Of a DNA stretch of 64,000 nucleotides, positions 1 to 9,482 are shown piece by piece. The stretch comes from Dyella japonica DSM 16301 (GTDB lineage: Bacteria > Pseudomonadota > Gammaproteobacteria > Xanthomonadales > Rhodanobacteraceae): positions 1-64,000 of the forward strand of contig NZ_JPLA01000009.1 in assembly GCF_001010355.1 (NCBI RefSeq). The letters run 5' to 3'. Under the pieces are notes generated by a model. The model was not told where the DNA came from. It searched no databases and saw nothing but the letters and a program-made list of their open reading frames with translations. Position numbers and translations under genes: made by a program. Numbering within the stretch: position 1 is the first letter of the stretch; each line of letters begins with the position of its first letter.

Positions 1-415
1 CCTCCACCCCAACCACCTCCACCATCGCCCCCGCCGGCAAATCCGGCCCGCTCACCAACCACAGACCGTCACCCACCTTCGCCTTGCCCCGCCCATGCAC
101 AATCGGCTCAACCAGCACATAACGCTGGCCGATTTTCTGCTCACCGCGACGATTGAGCAGCGCATCGCCGGGCTCGTCGCGCATCAGGCGCGGACGCAAG
201 CCGTACCAGTACGCGGCGCATGACAGAAAGGCGAGCACCACGAACACCACCGCCTGCGCCAGCATCGACAAATCCGGCGCCACCAGCACCACCACGCCGG
301 TGATGCCGGCGGCAATGCCGATCCACAACATGAAATAGCCGGGCAGGATCACCTCGATGGCGATCAGCACCAGCGCAAGAATCCACCACAGGTAATGAAG
401 GGCAATCTGTTCCAT
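1..415 (-). CDS. NfeD family membrane protein (3' end beyond window)
   Basis: Translation from the ATG at 415 reads MEQIALHYLWWILALVLIAI and runs open to base 1, giving about 138 residues of a family usually near 145, so only the last few residues are missing. Two or three membrane segments (about residues 8-27 and 29-75) are followed by a soluble tail that looks like the OB-fold NfeD domain (residues about 85-138). It begins 19 bp after the stop of the stomatin-like gene at 435. NfeD proteins are classically co-transcribed with SPFH proteins and are thought to help organise membrane microdomains. Function here is inferred from family and context. Confidence 0.85.
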   Translation of the reverse strand, partial: MEQIALHYLWWILALVLIAIEVILPGYFMLWIGIAAGITGVVVLVAPDLSMLAQAVVFVVLAFLSCAAYWYGLRPRLMRDEPGDALLNRRGEQKIGQRYVLVEPIVHGRGKAKVGDGLWLVSGPDLPAGAMVEVVGVE

Positions 416-434
416 CGTCGTCGCGCCCCCGGTC

Positions 435-1394
435 TCAGCTTATTGACGGCGGCGTGCGGCGGACCGTGGTGCTGGCCTGCTGCTGGCTGAGCGAATCCTT
501 GGCCAGTTCGGCAATGCCGGCGAGCGAGCCGAGGATACCGGTGGATTCCATGGGCAACAGCAGCATCTTCTGGTTGGGCGAGTTGGCCATTTCCTTCAGC
601 GCTTCGACGTACTTGGTGGCGACGAAGTAGTTCAGCGCGTTGACGTTGCCGTTGGCAATCGCCTCGGACACCATCGCAGTCGCCTTTGCTTCGGCTTCGG
701 CGGAGCGCTCGCGGGCTTCGGCGGCGCGGAAAGCGGCTTCCTTCTCGCCTTCGGCGGCCAGGATCACCGACTGCTTCTCACCTTCGGCCTTGAGGATGGC
801 CGCCTGGCGGAAACCTTCCGCATCGAGAATATTCGCGCGCTTCTCGCGCTCGGCCTTCATCTGGCGGGCCATCGAATCGACCAGGTCGCGCGGCGGCGCG
901 ATGTCCTTGATCTCGATGCGGTTGACCTTGACGCCCCAGGGATGGGTGGCTTCGTCAACCACCTTGAGCAGCTTGGCGTTGATGGCGTCGCGCTGGCTGA
1001 GCGATTCATCCAGATCCATTGAACCGAGCACGGTGCGGATATTGGTCATGATCAAGGCCAGTGCAGCCTGCTCCAGATTGGCCACTTCATAGGCGGCCTT
1101 GGACGCATCCAGCACCTGGTAGAACACCACGCCGTCCACGCGCACCACGGCGTTGTCCTTGGTGATGACGTCCTGCGAGGGTACGTCCAGCACCTGCTCC
1201 ATCATGTTCATCTTGCGCCCGATGTTGTAGATGAAGGGCGCCAGGAAATGCAGGCCGGGGGAAAGCGTGCGGGTGTAGCGACCGAAGCGCTCCACCGTCC
1301 ATTCGTAACCCTGCGGCACGATGCGCACCAGCTTGGCGAGCACGATGACCGCGACCACGATGATCACTAAAGCAAACAGCTGTCCCATTGCCAC
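435..1394 (-). CDS. SPFH/Band 7 (stomatin/paraslipin, QmcA-like) protein
   Basis: 319 residues. An N-terminal membrane anchor (about 5-24, [17 protein letters not shown]) is followed by a Band 7 domain beginning [19 protein letters not shown], then a long alanine/glutamate-rich coiled coil (about 175-240, repeated AEGEK/AEARE) and a C-terminal oligomerisation segment. This is the usual layout of bacterial stomatin-like proteins that form ring-shaped membrane scaffolds and associate with quality-control proteases. It precedes the NfeD gene by 19 bp, the classical stomatin/NfeD operon. Family assignment is firm; the cellular role is inferred. Confidence 0.93.
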   Translation of the reverse strand: MAMGQLFALVIIVVAVIVLAKLVRIVPQGYEWTVERFGRYTRTLSPGLHFLAPFIYNIGRKMNMMEQVLDVPSQDVITKDNAVVRVDGVVFYQVLDASKAAYEVANLEQAALALIMTNIRTVLGSMDLDESLSQRDAINAKLLKVVDEATHPWGVKVNRIEIKDIAPPRDLVDSMARQMKAEREKRANILDAEGFRQAAILKAEGEKQSVILAAEGEKEAAFRAAEARERSAEAEAKATAMVSEAIANGNVNALNYFVATKYVEALKEMANSPNQKMLLLPMESTGILGSLAGIAELAKDSLSQQQASTTVRRTPPSIS

Positions 1395-1456
1395 ATCCCC
1401 GTTCCATGAAGGTTGCCCCCGAGTATAGGCGAGCGCACAGACCCGCGATGAGGGGT

Positions 1457-2839
1457 TCAGCGCGGCCCCAGCGGCAGGAGCAGGCTGACCCGCAGACCGC
1501 CCTCTTCCCGGTTGGCCAGCGCAATGCGGCCGCCATGGGCTTCGGCGATCTCACGTGCCAGGGCCAGGCCCAGGCCCGTGCCTGAACGCTTGGTCGAATA
1601 GAACGGCAACAACGCCTGCGCCAGCACCGTTTCGCTCATGCCGGGGCCGCGATCGGCCACTTCGATGCGCACGTCGCGGCCGATGATGCCTAGCGACAGC
1701 GTGACCTCGTCATCGGCGCTGCCGGACTCGTGCGCGTTCTTGACCAGGTTGATCAGCACCTGCTCGATCTGCGCGGCGTCAAACCAGCCGAGTTGTTCGG
1801 GCACCGAGCCTTTGAGCTGGAACTTGCAGTGCAGCGACAGGCCATCGAGGAACGGCTTCCAGTCGATCGCCACCGGCTGCGGCGCGGGCAGCTTGGCGAA
1901 GCTGGCGTAGCCTGCGATGAATCCGTGCAGATGCCGCGCGCGTTCGCCGATAGTGGCGAATACGCCCGGCAGACGCGCGGTGTCGCCGCGGCGCGCCAGT
2001 TCCGCACCCGAATGGGCCAGCGAGGAAATCGGCGCCAGCGAATTGTTGAGCTCGTGGCTGATCACGCGTATCACGCGCTTCCACGTCGCCACTTCCTGGC
2101 GCGACAACTCGCGCGTCATGCGGCGAAACAGCTGCAGGCGATGCGGCCGTCCATGCAGGCGGAAGCTCCGTTGCGACAGATGGAAGGTCTCTTCGCCGCC
2201 ATCCATTTCGACCGTGAGCAGCGCATCCTCGCCGCCTTCCACGGCGCGCCGCAGCGCCTCGGGGCTGTCGCTGATCAGCTCGGCGAAGCTCAGGCCATGC
2301 AGGGTGCGGCCTTCGTTGAACAGATGACGCGCGGCGATATTGGCGTAGGTGACGCGGTTGCTCGCATCGGTGAGCACCAGCGCCACCGGCGTGTTTTGCA
2401 CCACGGTATCGAGCAGCAATTCGCGCTGGGCGAGGTTCTGCCGCTGCTCGCGCAAGGTCTGGCCCAGCGCGTTGTGCATGCGGATGAGTTCGCCCAGCTC
2501 GTCGCGGCGCGTGGCGGCGATGGAAAAGCTGAAGTCGCCATCACGGTAGCTGGCCACGGCGCCTTCGAGCGCGCGCAGCAGCTTGGTGATCGGCGACATC
2601 ACGCGATGGCCCAGCCACAGCGACAGCGGCAGCAGGAACGCGAGCGAGACGAGGATGCCGCCATAGAAACCAAAGCGCGCTGGTGCACCCAGGTCGATGC
2701 CCAGATCGTGCCGCATCCACACCAGGATCTGCGGCAGCGGCCATTGGGTGACGCCGGCATAGATGAGTGCGCCGGTCAGGCCCGCAAAGCCCAGCAGCAC
2801 CACCATGCGCGACTCGAGCGAACGCAAGCCCAGCCGCAT
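1457..2839 (-). CDS. PAS-containing sensor histidine kinase (NtrY-like)
   Basis: 460 residues from the ATG at 2839, which has a GGAGGA ribosome site 8 nt upstream; an in-frame start 45 nt further up lacks one and overlaps the upstream gene. Two membrane helices (about 12-31 and 57-77) flank a short periplasmic loop. HAMP and PAS regions follow, then the H-box ([16 protein letters not shown]), N-box ([10 protein letters not shown]), G1 (DRGPGMSE) and G2 ([19 protein letters not shown]). The HELNN H-box is typical of NtrB/NtrY-type kinases that pair with sigma-54 activators, matching the NtrC-family regulator upstream at 3366-4703. The sensed signal is unknown; envelope stress or an exported toxin is plausible given the ABC array nearby. 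Confidence 0.92.
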   Translation of the reverse strand: MRLGLRSLESRMVVLLGFAGLTGALIYAGVTQWPLPQILVWMRHDLGIDLGAPARFGFYGGILVSLAFLLPLSLWLGHRVMSPITKLLRALEGAVASYRDGDFSFSIAATRRDELGELIRMHNALGQTLREQRQNLAQRELLLDTVVQNTPVALVLTDASNRVTYANIAARHLFNEGRTLHGLSFAELISDSPEALRRAVEGGEDALLTVEMDGGEETFHLSQRSFRLHGRPHRLQLFRRMTRELSRQEVATWKRVIRVISHELNNSLAPISSLAHSGAELARRGDTARLPGVFATIGERARHLHGFIAGYASFAKLPAPQPVAIDWKPFLDGLSLHCKFQLKGSVPEQLGWFDAAQIEQVLINLVKNAHESGSADDEVTLSLGIIGRDVRIEVADRGPGMSETVLAQALLPFYSTKRSGTGLGLALAREIAEAHGGRIALANREEGGLRVSLLLPLGPR

Positions 2840-2867
2840 CAAAGGTCTCCTCCGTGAGCCATCGTCA

Positions 2868-3185
2868 TCAGTGGCATCCCGCACCCGGCCCCATCGGCAC
2901 GCAGTTTACGTGCGGCCCGTGGCCGTTGTTGATGATCACCCGGATCGGCGTCTGATCGGGCGGTGCCTTGTCCTTGGCGGGGTTGGCGCTGAAGTTGAAG
3001 CGTTGCGCGTCGTTGGCGGCGCTGCTCAAGGTGTCGCGATAGCCGTCTGCCGCCGTGCTTGCTGGCGCGGGAGGCATCGGGGGCAAGGTGAGATTGGGGG
3101 TTTTGGCGGGCGCGCTGCCCTGGGCCCAGGCCGCGGCGTTCAGGCAGCACAAGCCGATGACGAGTAGCAGGGTGCGGTGTCGCAT
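2868..3185 (-). CDS. small secreted protein between regulator and kinase
   Basis: 105 residues from the ATG at 3185, preceded by AAGGAG. A clear signal peptide (MRHRTLLLVIGLCCLNAAAWA) is followed by a proline/alanine-rich segment and a C-terminus containing PIRVIINNGHGPHVNCVPMG with two cysteines. No family recognised. It stops 28 bp before the kinase start and lies downstream of the response regulator, so all three could share a transcript. A periplasmic accessory or signal-modulating role for the kinase is possible but is only inference from position. Confidence 0.7.
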   Translation of the reverse strand: MRHRTLLLVIGLCCLNAAAWAQGSAPAKTPNLTLPPMPPAPASTAADGYRDTLSSAANDAQRFNFSANPAKDKAPPDQTPIRVIINNGHGPHVNCVPMGPGAGCH

Positions 3186-3258
3186 GGCGGACTCCTTCTG
3201 CACGGGCCACATCATCCTCGGGCTTTGGCGCGTGGGCAATCGCGACTTCCCCACCGTC

Positions 3259-3339
3259 GTAGGAGCGCACCCTGTGCGCGACCGTCCCGTCACGGTTTGC
3301 CAGTTCGATACGGTGGTCGCGCACAGGGTGCGCTCCTAC
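3259..3339. repeat. REP doublet, copy 1
   Basis: Two inverted arms, GTAGGAGCGCAC..GTGCGCGAC (3259-3282) and its exact reverse complement (3316-3339), flank a 33-bp spacer. The same arms recur at 24131, 28336, 28465 and 28597, but this copy has an unrelated spacer. It lies between the response-regulator stop and the small secreted gene, where the RNA could form a hairpin. Confidence 0.9.
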
Positions 3340-3365
3340 AAGTGAGTCGCCTGGGCCGGCGGGCA

Positions 3366-4703
3366 TCACGCCTGGGCCAAGCCGTAACGTTCCATGCGGC
3401 GATACAACGCCTGCCGTGACAGACCCAGGGTCTGGGCCGCACGGCTGACCACGCCACCGGCCTTGTCGAGCGCCGCTTCCACCGACTCACGGCTGGGTTC
3501 GTCCAGGTTGCGCGCGCCGGCCACGGCCATCTGCGGCAGGTTGAGCTGTTCGGGGGTGATGCGGCCGTCGCTCACCAGCAGCGCGGCGCGTTCGATGGCG
3601 TTCTTCAGTTCACGCACGTTGCCCGGCCACGGATAGCTCAGCATCGAATCGCGCGCGGCGTCGGTCAGTTCGGCGCGGCCACCGAGGAAGAATTCGGCCA
3701 GCGGCAGGATGTCGTCGACGCGATCGGCCAGCGGCGGCAGGTTCACTTCGATCACGTTGAGGCGGTAGTACAGGTCTTCGCGGAACGTGCCCGCGCGGAT
3801 CATCGCCTTGAGGTCGGCATTGGTGGCGCTCAAGACGCGCACCTTCACCTGGCGCGTGCGGCCCGAACCCAGGCGCTCGAACTGGCCGGTTTCCAGCACG
3901 CGCAGCAGCTTCACCTGGCCCGACAGCGGCAGGTTGCCGATTTCGTCGAGGAACAGCGTGCCGCCGTCGGCCATCTCGAAGCGGCCTTCGCGCGCCTTGT
4001 TGGCGCCGGTATAGGCACCCGCATCGGCACCGAACAATTCCGCTTCGATCAATTCACCCGGCAGCGCGCCGCAGTTGACCGCGATGAATTGGCCGCGCTT
4101 GACCGCCGAGTTGGCGTGCACGATGGCGGCGATGCGTTCCTTGCCGGCGCCGTTGGGGCCGGTGATGAGCACGGGTACGTCGGAGCGAGCCACCTGGCAG
4201 GCCAGGTCCAGCGTGCGTGCCATGGCTTCGGAGGCGAACACGATGCCGTCGAGGTCGTAGCGGCGCTGCAGGTCTTCACGGCGCTTGCGGCGCTCGTTGC
4301 GGGCGCGCGTGACTTCGCGGGTGGACTCGGACAGCTCCAGCAGGTTTTCCACCGTGGCGAGCAGCTTGGCGTCGTCCCACGGCTTGGCGAGATAGTCCGC
4401 CGCCCCGGCCTTGACCAGTTCCACCGCGGTTTCCAGGTGGGTCCAGGCGGTCAGCAGGATCACCGGCATATCGGTGTGGCGCTGGCGCAGCTCGCGGAAC
4501 AGCGCGATGCCCTCCTCGCCCGAGGTGGTATCGGCGGTGAAATTCATGTCCTGGATCACCACGTCCACCCGCTCGGTCTCGAGCATGGCCAAGCCTTGCT
4601 CGGGCGTGAGCGCGATCAGCGGGCGGATCTCATGCAGGGAGAGCGCCAGGGACAGCGCCTCACCCACGGCCGGGTTGTCGTCGATGATCAGTACGGTTCG
4701 CAT
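3366..4703 (-). CDS. sigma-54-dependent response regulator, NtrC family
   Basis: 445 residues from the ATG at 4703 ([16 protein letters not shown]). The receiver domain carries D8/D9, the phospho-acceptor D52 (VIQDMNF) and the conserved Lys of DYLAKPWD. The AAA+ domain has a Walker A (GPNGAGKE), the sigma-54 contact loop in variant form GAYTGA, Walker B ([10 protein letters not shown]) and the [11 protein letters not shown] arginine-finger region. A Fis-type HTH ends the protein ([16 protein letters not shown]). It should activate sigma-54 promoters from remote enhancers. The consensus sigma-54 promoter and palindromes at 21936-22063 are the obvious candidate target. The kinase at 1457-2839 is its likely partner. 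Confidence 0.95.
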   Translation of the reverse strand: MRTVLIIDDNPAVGEALSLALSLHEIRPLIALTPEQGLAMLETERVDVVIQDMNFTADTTSGEEGIALFRELRQRHTDMPVILLTAWTHLETAVELVKAGAADYLAKPWDDAKLLATVENLLELSESTREVTRARNERRKRREDLQRRYDLDGIVFASEAMARTLDLACQVARSDVPVLITGPNGAGKERIAAIVHANSAVKRGQFIAVNCGALPGELIEAELFGADAGAYTGANKAREGRFEMADGGTLFLDEIGNLPLSGQVKLLRVLETGQFERLGSGRTRQVKVRVLSATNADLKAMIRAGTFREDLYYRLNVIEVNLPPLADRVDDILPLAEFFLGGRAELTDAARDSMLSYPWPGNVRELKNAIERAALLVSDGRITPEQLNLPQMAVAGARNLDEPSRESVEAALDKAGGVVSRAAQTLGLSRQALYRRMERYGLAQA

Positions 4704-4793
4704 TCGTCGCTTGCACATGTAGACGTGGATGCATCTCCACGCCAAAAGGTTGACAGGTTCGGCCGAATTCGTCGCCGGTGAGTTCTTAAAATG

Positions 4794-4877
4794 ACCGTCA
4801 TCCCAGCGAAGGCTGGGATCCAGTGCCTGTCCAAGGCGCTGAAGGCGCTGGATTCCAGCTTTCGCTGGAATGACGGT
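4794..4877. repeat. dispersed inverted repeat with CCAGCG..GCTGG arms
   Basis: Arms 4794-4823 (ACCGTCATCCCAGCGAAGGC...) and 4848-4877 are near-complementary over 30 nt around a 24-nt spacer. The arm resembles the CATTCCAGCGAAAGCTGGAA repeat seen in many proteobacterial genomes. It sits between the DUF885 gene stop and the regulator start and could form a strong hairpin in the transcript. Confidence 0.75.
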
Positions 4878-4894
4878 TCCATAGGACTAACGAC

Positions 4895-6700
4895 TTAGTT
4901 GTTGACCGGATGCACCGGCGCCTTGCCCGCCTTCACCGCGGCAATCCAGGCATCGGTACGCGCTTCGAGCACGTCCAGCGGCAGCGCGCCGCCGCCCAGC
5001 ACCTCGTCGTGGAACGAGCGGATGTCGAACTTGTCGCCCAGCTCCTTCTTGGCGCGCGCACGCAGCTCGAGGATCTTCAGCTGGCCCATCTTGTATGCCA
5101 GCGCCTGACCCGGCCAGGTGATGTAGCGGTCGGTCTCGGCCTGCACATCCGGCTCATCCTCGCTGGAATGGGCATGGAAGAAGTCGACCATCTGCTGACG
5201 CGACCAGTGCTTGTAGTGCACGCCCGTGTCGAGCACTAGGCGGTCGGCGCGCAGCAGTTCATCGGAGAGATGGCCGTAGTAGGACAGCGGGTCCTTGTAG
5301 AAGCCCACTTCCTTGCCGAGCTGCTCGGCGTACAGTGCCCAGCCTTCGATATAGGCGGTATAGCCCGCCTGCTGGCGGAACGGCGGCAGCTTGGGCAGGG
5401 TCTGCGCGATCGAGATCTGCATGTGATGGCCCGGAATGCCTTCGTGATAGGCAGTGGACTCGATGCTCAGCACGCTGCGGTTCTGGTAGTCGCCGGTGTT
5501 GACGAAGATCTGGCCCGGACGCGAGCCATCCGGCGTGCCCTGGTGATATTCGGCCGCAGCGGCTTCCTTCTCGCGAAAGGCTTCCACCGGCACCACTTCC
5601 ACCTTGGTCTTGGGCAGCAGGCCAAACAGCTTGGGCAGCTCCGGCTGCATGCCAGCCAGGTAGTTGCGGTAACGGTTGAGGATGTCCTCGCGCGAGGTCG
5701 CATGCACCTTCGGGTTGGTCTTGAGCGATTCGCGGAAGCTGGGCAGATCCTTGAAGCCCTGCTGCTTGGCGATCTCGGTCATCTCGCCTTCGATGCGCTT
5801 GACCTCGGACAGGCCGATCTCGTGGATGCGCTCCGGGCTTTCCTTGGTGGTGGTCATCTGCTCCACCTGGAACGCATAGATGGCCGCGCCATTGGGCAGC
5901 TGCCACACGCCCGGCTCGCTGCGGCCGTGCGGGGCGTAGTCATTCTTCACGAAGGCGCCAAGCTTCTGGTAAGCCGGGCGCACCTGCTGGTCGATCGCCG
6001 CCAGGATGGCATCGTGCAGGCGCTTCTGGTCAGCCGCGGAAACCGTCTTGGGGAAGTGCTTCAGCGGTTCGGCAAACACGCTGTCCATGCCGGCCGGCTT
6101 GCCGATGCTGTCAATCTGCGTGACGACTTTTTCGAGCAGGTATTTGGGCGGCATCATGCCGTCCTTCAGGCCCTGCTGCGCCACGGCGGTGACCTGGTCG
6201 AACAGGGCCGGCACGGCCTTCAGGCGCGCGAGGTAGTCGTCGTATTCCTTGGTGTTGTCGAACGGGATCGAGCTGATGAAGCCGGCCAGCTGCAGGTGCG
6301 CGCCGCTCATCTGGTCCAGCGGCATCTCGTCGAGCTTCAGCTGATGCGACTTGAGCGCATCCTGCAGCTGGCGAACCATCAGCTGCTGGTTGAGCTTGTC
6401 GTCGGCGGAGAAGCCGGTGGTGTCGATCGCCTGGAAGCGCTTGAGGAAGTCCTGGGCCTTGGCCACTTCGGCTTGCTGGTGCGCCAGCGAAACGTCGCTC
6501 CAGCGGTCGTTGTAGCGCAGGTCGCCGAGGATGGTGGCGAACTCCGGGGAGTTCTCCAGATTGTGCTGCCACTGCTCGGCCAGCAGATCGTTCAACGCCT
6601 TTTCGCGCGTGGAGACATCCGCCGGGGCGGCCTGCACGGTGGCGGCGCAGGCCGCAGACAGTGCCAGGCTGACCAGGAGCATGCGTGGTCCAATCTTCAT
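4895..6700 (-). CDS. DUF885 family secreted hydrolase/peptidase
   Basis: 601 residues, the usual length for DUF885 proteins. A signal peptide ([20 protein letters not shown]) ends near AQAAPADV. The family's metal-binding-like motif [10 protein letters not shown] lies at about residue 420, and [20 protein letters not shown] near the C-terminus is also typical. The start is supported by GAGGAT upstream. Members are predicted periplasmic zinc-dependent peptidases or carboxyl hydrolases; substrate unknown. It follows the last permease gene by 81 bp on the same strand, so read-through from the exporter operon is possible. Confidence 0.9.
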   Translation of the reverse strand: MKIGPRMLLVSLALSAACAATVQAAPADVSTREKALNDLLAEQWQHNLENSPEFATILGDLRYNDRWSDVSLAHQQAEVAKAQDFLKRFQAIDTTGFSADDKLNQQLMVRQLQDALKSHQLKLDEMPLDQMSGAHLQLAGFISSIPFDNTKEYDDYLARLKAVPALFDQVTAVAQQGLKDGMMPPKYLLEKVVTQIDSIGKPAGMDSVFAEPLKHFPKTVSAADQKRLHDAILAAIDQQVRPAYQKLGAFVKNDYAPHGRSEPGVWQLPNGAAIYAFQVEQMTTTKESPERIHEIGLSEVKRIEGEMTEIAKQQGFKDLPSFRESLKTNPKVHATSREDILNRYRNYLAGMQPELPKLFGLLPKTKVEVVPVEAFREKEAAAAEYHQGTPDGSRPGQIFVNTGDYQNRSVLSIESTAYHEGIPGHHMQISIAQTLPKLPPFRQQAGYTAYIEGWALYAEQLGKEVGFYKDPLSYYGHLSDELLRADRLVLDTGVHYKHWSRQQMVDFFHAHSSEDEPDVQAETDRYITWPGQALAYKMGQLKILELRARAKKELGDKFDIRSFHDEVLGGGALPLDVLEARTDAWIAAVKAGKAPVHPVNN

Positions 6701-6781
6701 GGGTACATCCTCGGGTTGAGATAAGGCCTATTCTGCACACCGCGGGCCGGGCTGCCCGTGCCGAACTGCACGGCAATCCGT

Positions 6782-8029
6782 TCAGATAGCCCGCGTGGCC
6801 ACCACCGGGGGCACCTCGGCTGCCCGCCTGGCCGGCGCCAGCACGGCCAGTTGCCCCAGCAGCAGCACCGCCGCGCCGCCGATGGGCAGGTAATTCCACG
6901 GCAGGCGCGGCAGTTCGTAATAGTGCATCAGCAGCCCGTTGGCCACATAAGCCAGGGCCATGCCGACCAGCACGCCACCGCCGGCGATCAGCAGGTTCTC
7001 CAGCATGAAATAACGCAACACCTGCGAACGCCGCGCACCCAGCGCCCGCTGGATGCCGATCTGGCGCGTGCGCCGCTGCACCCAGAAGCCGGTGAGGCCC
7101 ATGATGCCGATGGCGGTGACGAGGATCACGGCAATGGTGACGCCGGCAAACAGCCACAGGGCGGCGCGCTGACTCTTGAGCGCCTCGTGACGGGTCTGGG
7201 CATAGGTGGCAATGCGCACCTGCGCGTCTTCGCCCATTTCCGCCCCAAACTGGCGTTTGACGGTCTCGCTGATGCCGTGCATCGCCACGTCCCGCATGGC
7301 CGGATCGATGCGGACCGCATAGCTCAACAGCGCCGTGTCACCGATGCGCTTGGCGGCCAGCAGCGTATTGTCTCCGCGGCCATCAGTGGCCAGGGTCAGC
7401 TGATTGCGCAACAGGTGACGCACAACGCCCACCACGAAGTATCCATGTTCGGGATCGTCGGTGACCGAGAGGTTCTTACCCACCGCCGACTGCCCGTCGA
7501 ACAACTGCCGTTCCAGCGACTGCGTGATGATCACCGGCTCGGGCGATGAAGGCTTGTCCACGTCGGAAGATTGCTGGGTGATCCCAAAATCACGGTATTC
7601 CGAGGGCAGGAAATCGCGACCTTCGACCAATTGCAGACCAAGGGTCTTCACCAGGCCTTCGCCGAAATAGCCGTTGACGCCGACGGTCACGCCCTTGGGC
7701 GATTTTAAGTTGTAGTCGACCATCACCATGCCGATCATGGGCAGACCCAGCGCGCTCGACGCGGAGCGCACGCCGGGCGTATGGGCCAGCGCCAGTTGTC
7801 CGGCGTGCGCCTCGGCGGCGCTGAAGGTATGCGTCCGCGAGAAGATCTGGTCCACCAGCACCAGTTCGTCTTCAGCTAGGCCGCTTGGCGCCACCATGGG
7901 TTGCACGCGCTGCCACACCAGGAACAGCACATTGCAGAGAATGGCGCAGGCCAACGCGACCTGCAGCATCACCAACGTCGGCATGAGTGCGTGACGCTGC
8001 AACATCTTGAACATGATCCGAAGTGACAT
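6782..8029 (-). CDS. ABC permease, FtsX/MacB type, B-type member of pair 5
   Basis: 415 residues: one N-terminal membrane helix (about 18-38), a large periplasmic domain, then three C-terminal helices with a GFWVQRRTRQIGIQRALGAR cytoplasmic coupling segment, ending VVATRAI. This is the MacB/FtsX half-transporter layout without its own ATPase. It is the last and most divergent B-type gene of the array (QRRTRQIGIQRALGAR against QRRKQIGVRRALGAT in the others). It starts 9 bp after its A-type partner. The ATP-binding subunit is presumably the single ATPase at 19857-20579. Confidence 0.93.
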   Translation of the reverse strand: MSLRIMFKMLQRHALMPTLVMLQVALACAILCNVLFLVWQRVQPMVAPSGLAEDELVLVDQIFSRTHTFSAAEAHAGQLALAHTPGVRSASSALGLPMIGMVMVDYNLKSPKGVTVGVNGYFGEGLVKTLGLQLVEGRDFLPSEYRDFGITQQSSDVDKPSSPEPVIITQSLERQLFDGQSAVGKNLSVTDDPEHGYFVVGVVRHLLRNQLTLATDGRGDNTLLAAKRIGDTALLSYAVRIDPAMRDVAMHGISETVKRQFGAEMGEDAQVRIATYAQTRHEALKSQRAALWLFAGVTIAVILVTAIGIMGLTGFWVQRRTRQIGIQRALGARRSQVLRYFMLENLLIAGGGVLVGMALAYVANGLLMHYYELPRLPWNYLPIGGAAVLLLGQLAVLAPARRAAEVPPVVATRAI

Positions 8030-8038
8030 GTCGCCCCC

Positions 8039-9373
8039 CTAGGCGCTCTTGACCTGCAGTCCCGGCTCGACGCGTGAAGCGCGCCACGCCGGCAGCCATC
8101 CGGTTAGCAGGCCCACCGCCAGTGCGAGCGCAAACAAGGCGCCAAACATGCTCGGATCGAGCCGCGCCAGATCGGTGAAGCCATTGTCTTGCAGACGCAG
8201 CGTCCACAGCCCAAACAAGGTCAGCGGCCACGCCAGCAGGCCACCGAGCAGACAGATCAACGACGCCTCGAACACGTGCTGCTGGAAGATGGCCACGCGA
8301 GGTGCGCCAAGTGCACGGCGTATGCCGATCTCCCCACCGCGACGCAGAAAGCGCGCCGCCAGCAGGCCGGCCACGTTCGCCATGCACAGCAGCAGGAACG
8401 ATCCGGCAAGCCACGCATTCAAGCGCACGTTGTCAGGCACCACGTTCTGTTTGCTCAACCAGGCGCCCACGCCAGTGAGTTCCGAGCGCGGCGGCTTGCC
8501 GAAACCAGCCAGGGCCTTCTGGTTGGCAGCGTAGTGCTGCAGATAGTCGCCAAACGCATCGACCTGCGCTTTCGACGGCAGGTCGACCCAATAGCTCACC
8601 GCAGCACAATGCGCGGCGTCGGTGCCGAACATGGTCCGCTTCTTCGGCGCGTCTTCATCGCAACCGTCGTTGCCTGCCAGGTCCACACCGGCATCGAGCA
8701 ACGCGCCCAGCGGCACAAACGCGAGGTCGCGCCGGCTGCCGCTGAAACTCATGGCTGACAAGTCATAGAAGTGTGGTTGTGGCGAGAACGGCGCGCTCAC
8801 ACCGATCACCTGGAACTCATGGCTGCCAATCTTCAGCTCACGTCCCACGGCCTGAATGCTGCCAAACAGTTCCTGGGCCAGGGCCTCGTCGATGACCACT
8901 ACCGGCGCACGCGCCGCGTCTTCCGCCGCCGTCCAGCTGCGACCGCTGCGCAAGCCCACGCCGAGCATTGGCTGGAACTCGGCCGTCGTAGCCAACAGGT
9001 AAGCGTGCTTCACATGAGGATGCACCGCATCGTTGGCCGTCATCTCGGTATAGACGCTGGTCATCGCGGCCTGCCAAGTGGCCCGGTGCTCGTGCAGCAT
9101 CTCCTGGGCATCGTCCAACTTGATGCGATGGTAGTTGCTGGGATTGATGCCATTGAGCGACTGAATGGCCAGGGGCTTGGCCCTCACCGTATCCACCCAC
9201 GCCAGATACAGGTGCCCGCTGCGGCCAGGCAAAGGATCGGCCGTGAGCTGGTGCAGCAAGGCCAGTGTCGTCATCGTGGCAGCCAATCCCATGGCCACCG
9301 TGAGCACGGCAAGTATCGTGCTGCGTGGAAATCGCTTGAGTCCGTGCCACGCCAACATCAGGTTGTAACGCAT
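8039..9373 (-). CDS. ABC permease, FtsX/MacB type, A-type member of pair 5
   Basis: 444 residues from ATG 9373 (MRYNLMLAWHGLKRFPRS), chosen because it aligns with the other A-type starts; longer in-frame versions add a non-membrane tail. Helix 1 lies at about 19-40, followed by the A-type motif TADPLPGRSG, a periplasmic domain containing a Cys pair (GNDGCDED and DAAHCAAV), and three C-terminal helices with the FLRRGGEIGIRRALGAPR coupling segment, ending LQVKSA. The 109-bp gap before it is the widest inside the permease array, so pair 5 may have extra control or may have been joined later. Confidence 0.92.
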   Translation of the reverse strand: MRYNLMLAWHGLKRFPRSTILAVLTVAMGLAATMTTLALLHQLTADPLPGRSGHLYLAWVDTVRAKPLAIQSLNGINPSNYHRIKLDDAQEMLHEHRATWQAAMTSVYTEMTANDAVHPHVKHAYLLATTAEFQPMLGVGLRSGRSWTAAEDAARAPVVVIDEALAQELFGSIQAVGRELKIGSHEFQVIGVSAPFSPQPHFYDLSAMSFSGSRRDLAFVPLGALLDAGVDLAGNDGCDEDAPKKRTMFGTDAAHCAAVSYWVDLPSKAQVDAFGDYLQHYAANQKALAGFGKPPRSELTGVGAWLSKQNVVPDNVRLNAWLAGSFLLLCMANVAGLLAARFLRRGGEIGIRRALGAPRVAIFQQHVFEASLICLLGGLLAWPLTLFGLWTLRLQDNGFTDLARLDPSMFGALFALALAVGLLTGWLPAWRASRVEPGLQVKSA

Positions 9374-9482
9374 CCGTTCCCGCCCTGTTGCTCGAGCCGC
9401 CGCCTTGTCGCAGCGTTCACGGCACGCTGCGCCCCTGTGACATCGGCCGGCGCGGCGCCGGCCATGTCGCCCCTGCACGACA

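Noticed and set aside
4750-4790. TTGACA and TTAAAA elements as a plus-strand promoter
   Set aside because: Spacing is about 28 bp and no plus-strand gene follows.
5270-6724. 484-codon plus-strand frame opposite the DUF885 gene
   Set aside because: Shadow frame; the minus-strand product has a signal peptide and the HEGIPGHH motif.
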